Below are positions 7,128-10,505 of a stretch of DNA of 10,505 nt, piece after piece. Numbering within the stretch: the first letter of the stretch is position 1; every line of letters starts with the position of its first letter. The stretch comes from JBFLVQ01 sp040758525. Lineage in GTDB: Bacteria > Acidobacteriota > Blastocatellia > Chloracidobacteriales > JADJPF01. Made by a program: the position numbers and the translations under genes. The stretch lies in contig JBFLVQ010000316.1 of assembly GCA_040758525.1 (NCBI GenBank), forward strand, positions 1-10,505, in the 5' to 3' direction. The notes beneath the pieces are model-generated. The model saw only the letters and a list, made by a program, of their open reading frames with translations, was not told the DNA's origin and ran no database searches.

Positions 7128-7730
7128 CAAGGTGTACCACAAGTAAATGTACAGAGCCCTAATGGTAATGAGATGATAATTGCTGGGGAAACCTTTACTA
7201 TTAAGTGGATCGCCAGTGATGATGTCGATGTGGTGACACAGGATATAATGCTCTCTACCGATGGTGGCGCTAATTTTGGTCAAGTTATTGCTAGTGGATT
7301 GGCTGGCTCAATAAACTCTTTTTCCTGGAACGTGCCCGCTAATCTAAATGTGAACACTGCACGTATACAGATACAGGCACGAGATGGTATTGGTAAAGTT
7401 GGTAATGATTCTTCGGATGGTAATTTTGTTATTGGACCACGACCATTGCTGATTCAGCCTACCTTCAATAGTGGTAAGCTAACATTCTTAGTAAGCGGAT
7501 CAAACCTAAGTCCAGGCAATACTCTTATTGTTGTTAATGGATCGAATCGAGAAAGTTTCTCAACTTCGCTCAATGATAGCGGCACGAAATTCATCGTTAA
7601 GAAAAGTACTACTAGCAGCCCTTCAGGTCTGTTGTTACGCAAAGCGATTCCAAAAGGTGTAGTTGTTCAACTAATTGTAAGAAATAGTAATGGAATTGAA
7701 TCGACACCGATCTCTTTCCAACGCCCCTGA
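6225..7730 (+). CDS. Secreted surface protein, C-terminal part (CARDB repeats, Ig-like, IPT/TIG-like end)
   Basis: A 501-codon frame from the first ATG after the in-frame stop, in the same frame as the upstream part. Residues 1-62 complete CARDB repeat 1; 63-182 and 183-301 are complete CARDB repeats. Residues about 304-404 form an Ig-like module with SPNGNE, WIASDD, LSTDGGANF and DSSDGNF, common in secreted bacterial proteins. Residues about 406-501 look like an IPT/TIG-type domain (FLVSGSNLSPGNTLIVVNG). There is no signal peptide, no ribosome binding site before the ATG, no C-terminal anchor helix and no sorting motif. It is therefore unlikely to be made or exported by itself. It most probably represents the remainder of the gene starting at 4572, or is silent in this strain. 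Read through, the full product would be about 1050 residues. The function is likely adhesive or structural, by inference from the domains. Confidence 0.8.
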   Translation: MLTSVTTNMLSSGAAQSFTVDVAIPADSPIGAVFIGVIADSGSNIAESQEGNNIAMLRITTVARPDLTVRNLQVSSTTVKLGDRVRVSFSILNQGNTFALSHMQEIRLSNDNTIGTDDLLLTSLTSGPISGGATEQFVVDISLPTNLTPGSFFLGVITDARSSLVESNEINNTASVNIMITGQADFDITELLVTPAIGAPGAQVALNFKLNNRGTLAAPANTVEVRFSNNPTIDNNSQLLGTVNANAINAGQSITLSFNAAIPKGIALGRYFIGVVADARTAVVESNESNNIATVTFDVADQGVPQVNVQSPNGNEMIIAGETFTIKWIASDDVDVVTQDIMLSTDGGANFGQVIASGLAGSINSFSWNVPANLNVNTARIQIQARDGIGKVGNDSSDGNFVIGPRPLLIQPTFNSGKLTFLVSGSNLSPGNTLIVVNGSNRESFSTSLNDSGTKFIVKKSTTSSPSGLLLRKAIPKGVVVQLIVRNSNGIESTPISFQRP

Positions 7731-7749
7731 TTTACTGATAAAGTAATCA
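7728..7749 (+). terminator. Stem-loop over the stop codon of the surface-protein locus
   Basis: TGATT-T-ACT (7728-7736) pairs with AGTAATCA (7742-7749), with one bulged T and a GATAA loop. The stem is AT-rich and no T-run follows, so this is a weak intrinsic terminator at best. It may instead protect the 3' end of the message. Confidence 0.3.
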
Positions 7750-7874
7750 CAATAGCGAGGTAACGACACTAATAGGTATAATTGCTCACATTTAATTCAG
7801 CCTTTCTTGCCAACCTGTTCCTATCATCTGGCCAATCGGCTTCCCCTTCCTGACTATTTTCTATTATCTTATCT

Positions 7875-7904
7875 TTGATTAGGATCGTTTTCACTAAATA
7901 TTAT
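7875..7904 (+). promoter_or_regulatory. Candidate promoter of the P450-SDR pair
   Basis: TTGATT (7875-7880) and TATTAT (7899-7904) are 18 bases apart, with four of six and five of six matches to the sigma-70 consensus. They lie 47 bases before the TTG start of the P450. A perfect TATAAT also occurs at 7777-7782 but has no recognisable -35 partner. The 7731-7951 gap otherwise holds no gene that I can support. Confidence 0.35.
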
Positions 7905-7937
7905 CGGAAAACTACTAACATCATATCGTTATTAAAC

Positions 7938-7943
7938 GGGGGG
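7938..7943 (+). promoter_or_regulatory. GGGGGG ribosome binding tract for the TTG-started P450
   Basis: Six G residues lie 8 bases upstream of the TTG at 7952. No ATG or GTG occurs in this frame between the upstream TAA (7916-7918) and the conserved N-terminus, so the TTG is the best start. The G-run can pair with the anti-Shine-Dalgarno, partly through G-U pairs. Confidence 0.5.
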
Positions 7944-7951
7944 TAATAATC

Positions 7952-9319
7952 TTGGTAAGAGAATTGATAAGAACTGGCAATGATATTATTCCTGGCCCCA
8001 GTGGCCATTTTCTGTTTGGTAATTTACGAGAGATTCAGGATAATCCGCTCAATTTCTACCTACAATTGAGAAGGTCTTTTGGTGATGTGGTTCGCTTACG
8101 TCTGCTCCCTTTTTATCATGCATATCTGGTTTTTCATCCCAATGGTGTTGATCATGTACTGCAAGCAAACCAAATAAATTATCGGAAAGTTACTCCTGCT
8201 AACAAAGCAGTAGAGGTGTTTTTAGGAAAAGGTCTGCTAACCAGTGATGAAGATATTTGGCGACAACATCGTAGCCTCACTAAACCGGCATTTCATCCAC
8301 GACACTTTCCTACTCTTGCTACTACAATAATCCACTACACTGAACGTATGGCGGAAAGCTGGCGTTCGTCTAAAGTTAACGGGAAAGTCATCAATCTTTT
8401 GCCAGAAATGCTACACTTAGCATTACAGATTGCTAGTAAGACACTATTTAGTATAGATATTAGTGAGCAAGTTAATTCCGTAGCAGAGGCGGTTGGTATT
8501 GCTTTTGAGCATGTCGGTTATTGTTTGACTCACCCTTTTATGCTTCCTAAGTTTATCCCCACCTCTCGAAATAGACGCTTTCAGCAAGCCAAGCATACTC
8601 TTGATGAGTTTGTTACCAATATTATTAAAAAGCGTCGTGCAACTGGCAGTGATTCTGCAGATCTTCTCTCTCTTCTATTAACAGAGGATAACCAAACAGC
8701 GCTTAATGATCAGCAATTGCGTGATGAAGCGATAACTTTTCTTACGGCTGGTTACGAGACTACTGCAGTGGCATTATCTTGGACCTGGTATCTGCTTGCT
8801 AAACATCCTGATATCCAAAAAAGGCTACAGCAAGAACTTACTCAAGTACTAAATGGACGCACAGCTACGTTCGAAGATCTACAGAGATTGCACTATACCA
8901 AAATGGTATTTGAAGAGACCTTACGTCTATATCCGCCTGCCTGGACAATGCTGCCACGAATGGCAATTAAAGATGATATCATCGATGGTTTCCATATTCC
9001 AGCCGGCTCAATTGTATCGGTCTCACAATATGTTACACATCGTCATCCAGATTTTTGGAGTAAGCCAGCAGAATTTAACCCTGATCATTTTACTCCTGAG
9101 CATTCAGCTCATCGTCATCCATATGCATATTTTCCTTTTGGTGGAGGCGCACGCCAATGTATTGGAAAACATTTTGCCCTCATAGAGGCTCAACTAATTA
9201 TTGCTACATTAGCACAACGCTTTGAGTTTAAGCTGATAGCCGATCATCCTATAGAACTTGATCCCGCTTTTGCATTGAAACCACGTCACGGGATAATGGT
9301 CTACTGTATTTCCAGATAA
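7952..9319 (+). CDS. Cytochrome P450, soluble class-E-like monooxygenase
   Basis: A 455-residue heme-thiolate monooxygenase, inserting one oxygen atom from O2 into an organic substrate using electrons from partner redox proteins. Motifs in order are the proline-rich start PGPSGHFLFGNL (14-25), the C-helix WRQHR (W103-R107, heme propionate contact), the I-helix AGYETT (266-271, oxygen activation), the K-helix ExxR in EETLRLYPP (E322/R325), the FNPDHF meander region, and the heme loop FPFGGGARQCIG (394-405) with Cys403 as the iron ligand. All key residues are present, so it should be active. The length is normal for the family. No N-terminal membrane helix and no fused reductase are seen, so it should be cytosolic and need separate ferredoxin or flavodoxin partners; none is encoded in this window. 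The AGxETT and GGGxRxCIG forms are typical of class E (CYP4/CYP102/CYP110-like) enzymes, often fatty-acid or terpenoid hydroxylases, but the substrate cannot be read from sequence. It starts at TTG and is followed 88 bases later by an SDR. Confidence 0.94.
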   Translation: MVRELIRTGNDIIPGPSGHFLFGNLREIQDNPLNFYLQLRRSFGDVVRLRLLPFYHAYLVFHPNGVDHVLQANQINYRKVTPANKAVEVFLGKGLLTSDEDIWRQHRSLTKPAFHPRHFPTLATTIIHYTERMAESWRSSKVNGKVINLLPEMLHLALQIASKTLFSIDISEQVNSVAEAVGIAFEHVGYCLTHPFMLPKFIPTSRNRRFQQAKHTLDEFVTNIIKKRRATGSDSADLLSLLLTEDNQTALNDQQLRDEAITFLTAGYETTAVALSWTWYLLAKHPDIQKRLQQELTQVLNGRTATFEDLQRLHYTKMVFEETLRLYPPAWTMLPRMAIKDDIIDGFHIPAGSIVSVSQYVTHRHPDFWSKPAEFNPDHFTPEHSAHRHPYAYFPFGGGARQCIGKHFALIEAQLIIATLAQRFEFKLIADHPIELDPAFALKPRHGIMVYCISR

Positions 9320-9407
9320 CTTTATTCCAACTTGGCTGTTTACGATAATTCAGATAGAATTTCTCTTAGTTAAATGGCTTCAGTTTGAGTATATTTCGAA
9401 ACAGGTT

Positions 9408-10124
9408 GTGAAAAAGGCTATTGTTGTTGGTGCATCATCAGGTATAGGAAGAGAGTTAGCCAAAATTCTTGCTAAGAATGGCTACCATGTTGGGTTGGTA
9501 GCGCGGCGAGCGAATCTATTAAACGAACTAGCGCATGAATTTCCTAACCAAATGTTTACTAAGGCTATAGATGTATCCAAACCTGTTGAACTGATGCCCC
9601 TGCTACGAGAATTGATTGCTGAGATGAATGGTGTAGATCTCTTTGTTGTTAGTGCCGGGAATGGATTCATTAACCCAGAGCTAGCTTGGAAACCTGAGCA
9701 AGAGACCATAGATGTTAATGTTTCGGGATTTACTGCTGTTGTCAATGTAGCTGTTGAACACTTGCAAGCAAGAGGTTGTGGCCATATTGTGGGAATCTCT
9801 TCATTGGCAGCGCTGCGAGGCAATCGTGTAGCACCAGCATACAATGCTTCAAAAGCATTTGTGTCAAACTATCTGGAAGGATTGCAGCATAAATTTAGCA
9901 AGCTGAAGTTGCCCATTATTGTAACCGATGTGCAGCCAGGGTTTGTCGATACAGCAATGGCTAAAGGGGAGGGGATGTTCTGGGTAGCCTCTCCTGAGAA
10001 AGCAGCCCGACAGATCTTTGATGCAATCCGTAAGCAAAAAAAGCAGGTGTATATAACTAAGCGCTGGCGAATCATTGCTTGGGTTATTAAAATCCTACCA
10101 GATTGGTTGTATCATAAGTTATAA
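9408..10124 (+). CDS. Short-chain dehydrogenase/reductase (SDR family)
   Basis: A 238-residue NAD(P)-dependent oxidoreductase of the classical SDR type, interconverting an alcohol and a ketone or aldehyde. The Rossmann start KAIVVGASSGIGREL holds the cofactor motif (GASSGIG, 8-14). ARR at 32-34, after the second strand, suggests NADP(H) preference. The usual NNAG motif appears as SAGNG (82-86). The catalytic set is Asn104, Ser132 (in GISSLAAL), Tyr145 and Lys149 (YNASK), all present. DVQPGFVDTAM (174-184) is the conserved segment after the active site. The last 20 or so residues (KRWRIIAWVIKILPDWLYHKL) are basic and amphipathic and may lie on a membrane or bind lipid substrates. The start is GTG at 9408; the AGG just before it is too close to be a good ribosome binding site, but no other start precedes the Rossmann strand. 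It probably shares a transcript with the P450 and may oxidise a hydroxyl made by it; this pairing is inference. Confidence 0.9.
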   Translation: MKKAIVVGASSGIGRELAKILAKNGYHVGLVARRANLLNELAHEFPNQMFTKAIDVSKPVELMPLLRELIAEMNGVDLFVVSAGNGFINPELAWKPEQETIDVNVSGFTAVVNVAVEHLQARGCGHIVGISSLAALRGNRVAPAYNASKAFVSNYLEGLQHKFSKLKLPIIVTDVQPGFVDTAMAKGEGMFWVASPEKAARQIFDAIRKQKKQVYITKRWRIIAWVIKILPDWLYHKL

Positions 10125-10148
10125 AGTGCGAAATTGGATAGTGATTGC

Positions 10149-10169
10149 AAAGATCTTCTGAAAATCTTT
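10149..10169. promoter_or_regulatory. 21-base imperfect palindrome, candidate operator
   Basis: AAAGATCTTCTGAAAATCTT followed by T is a palindrome around the T at 10159, with nine of ten base pairs matching. It lies 24 bases after the SDR stop and 10 bases before the ATG of the AraC-like fragment. As RNA the loop would be too tight if fully paired, but a 6-bp stem with a 9-base loop is possible. No T-run follows, so a protein-binding site is more likely than a terminator. Confidence 0.35.
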
Positions 10170-10179
10170 AGTAAACCAT

Positions 10180-10407
10180 ATGTCGAATAGTATTCTATCT
10201 GCCCCGAAAGGATTATATGATCTACCTGGCGCCCAGATCTTTTACAGCAAGATACCTCATCTAGACGGTTATTTTTGGCAAGGTAAGGGACTCTTATCCA
10301 TTAAATGGTTTCCCAAAGGCCAGGCTATCTATGAGACAGAGGGTGGGCGATTTCTTGTAAACAATCAAGGATATTTAATACTAAGTAGGTGGAAAAAAGT
10401 TCTTTGA
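10180..10407 (+). CDS. Truncated AraC-type regulator N-terminal domain (fragment)
   Basis: A 75-residue frame from ATG to TGA. The text from about residue 28 to 70, with DGYFWQGKGLLSIKWFPKGQ, AIYETEGGRFLV and NNQGYLILSRW, resembles the N-terminal beta-barrel sensor segment of a group of AraC-family transcription regulators, as I remember them. Intact relatives continue for about 200 further residues to a double helix-turn-helix, which is absent: the frame stops right after GYLILSRWKKVL. Adding or removing one A in the A6 run at 10393-10398 extends it only by about 6 or 17 codons before another stop, so a single frameshift does not restore the gene. It is probably a decayed remnant or an isolated sensor fragment. 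There is no ribosome binding site before the ATG, and an in-frame TGA at 10159-10161 excludes a longer start. The family call is by pattern recognition only. Confidence 0.5.
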   Translation: MSNSILSAPKGLYDLPGAQIFYSKIPHLDGYFWQGKGLLSIKWFPKGQAIYETEGGRFLVNNQGYLILSRWKKVL

Positions 10408-10460
10408 CAAAAAATGTATAATTGGTCACCAAACTGAGTCCTCAAATCAGGGGTGAATAG

Positions 10461-10505
10461 ATGACCCTCTTTACGCTTTGTCATAGAGAGCGCAAGATGC
10501 TGGAA
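10461..10505 (+). CDS. Possible start of a new gene at the right edge (partial)
   Basis: An ATG at 10461 follows GGGGTG (10450-10455) at a workable spacing, and a perfect TATAAT lies at 10417-10422. The 15 visible codons (MTLFTLCHRERKMLE) stay open to the window end. That is too short for any family call, and the frame may be fortuitous or part of the decayed regulator region. Confidence 0.22.
   Translation, partial: MTLFTLCHRERKMLE

Noticed and set aside
7771..7800. Resemblance between 268-297 and 7775-7800 (GGTATA, ATTGCTC, TAATTC in the same order)
   Set aside because: The spacing differs and the shared blocks are 6-7 AT-rich bases, so chance similarity between two intergenic regions is the simplest explanation.
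8853..9185. Plus-strand frame of 110 codons inside the P450 gene
   Set aside because: It is out of frame with the P450 across its ExxR and heme-loop region, which is clearly the real coding frame.
9482..9844. Minus-strand frame of 120 codons opposite the SDR gene
   Set aside because: It is the antisense of a well-conserved SDR coding frame and shows no domain features of its own.
10404..10422. TTGACA and TATAAT, both perfect hexamers, as one promoter
   Set aside because: Only 7 bases separate them, too few for a sigma-70 promoter. The TATAAT alone might serve the possible gene at 10461, but its -35 region is only an A-run.
1..10505. Mobile element, phage, CRISPR or toxin-antitoxin signals
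   Set aside because: No transposase, integrase, terminal inverted repeats, regular direct repeats with spacers, or paired small overlapping genes with toxin-like features were found on either strand.

Overview
The window is protein-coding DNA from a bacterium, probably Gram-negative. Support for this comes from a lipoprotein with a lipobox, a UbiB/AarF-type kinase with two C-terminal membrane helices, and Shine-Dalgarno sequences (GGAGGG, AGGAG) at several starts. By eye the DNA is AT-leaning, and ATG, GTG and TTG starts are all used. The mix of a secreted beta-helix plus CARDB protein, an AarF kinase, a soluble P450 and an AraC-like N-terminal domain resembles Acidobacteriota or similar soil lineages. 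That is an impression from gene content only; there is no rRNA or other phylogenetic marker. No tRNA, rRNA, CRISPR array, transposase, integrase or phage gene was seen.

Layout. The left edge holds the last 32 codons of an unrecognised gene (3-101). After a 224-base gap with a candidate promoter comes an ABC1/AarF/UbiB-family atypical kinase (326-2197), then a small lipoprotein on the same strand (2278-2694). Facing them on the minus strand is a probable two-gene operon: a ketopantoate reductase of the PanE/ApbA family (4340-3285) followed 32 bases later by a zinc-ribbon membrane protein (3252-2728). A divergent intergenic region of about 230 bases separates panE from a large secreted-protein locus on the plus strand.

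That locus (4572-7730) reads as one gene of about 1050 codons: signal peptide, right-handed beta-helix, Ig-like segment, three CARDB repeats, an Ig-like domain and an IPT/TIG-like end. A single in-frame TAA at 6216-6218, inside the first CARDB repeat, splits it into a 548-residue and a 501-residue reading frame. The three CARDB repeats have almost the same length (119, 120 and 119 codons), so no base has been gained or lost. This points to a nonsense substitution (or base-call error) rather than a frameshift, and it is the most notable observation here.

To the right lie a soluble class-E-like cytochrome P450 (7952-9319, TTG start behind a GGGGGG tract) and a short-chain dehydrogenase/reductase (9408-10124, GTG start). 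They are 88 bases apart and likely co-transcribed, and could form a hydroxylation/oxidation pair of unknown substrate. Next is a 75-codon frame resembling only the N-terminal sensor domain of an AraC-type regulator, preceded by a 21-base imperfect palindrome. A possible new gene start lies at the right edge.

Most of the window looks like ordinary chromosomal gene content. I do not see convincing evidence for a new multi-gene system. The items worth following up are the split surface protein, the long insertion in the kinase active-site region, and the P450-SDR-truncated-regulator group. No gene-free stretch exceeds 300 bases.
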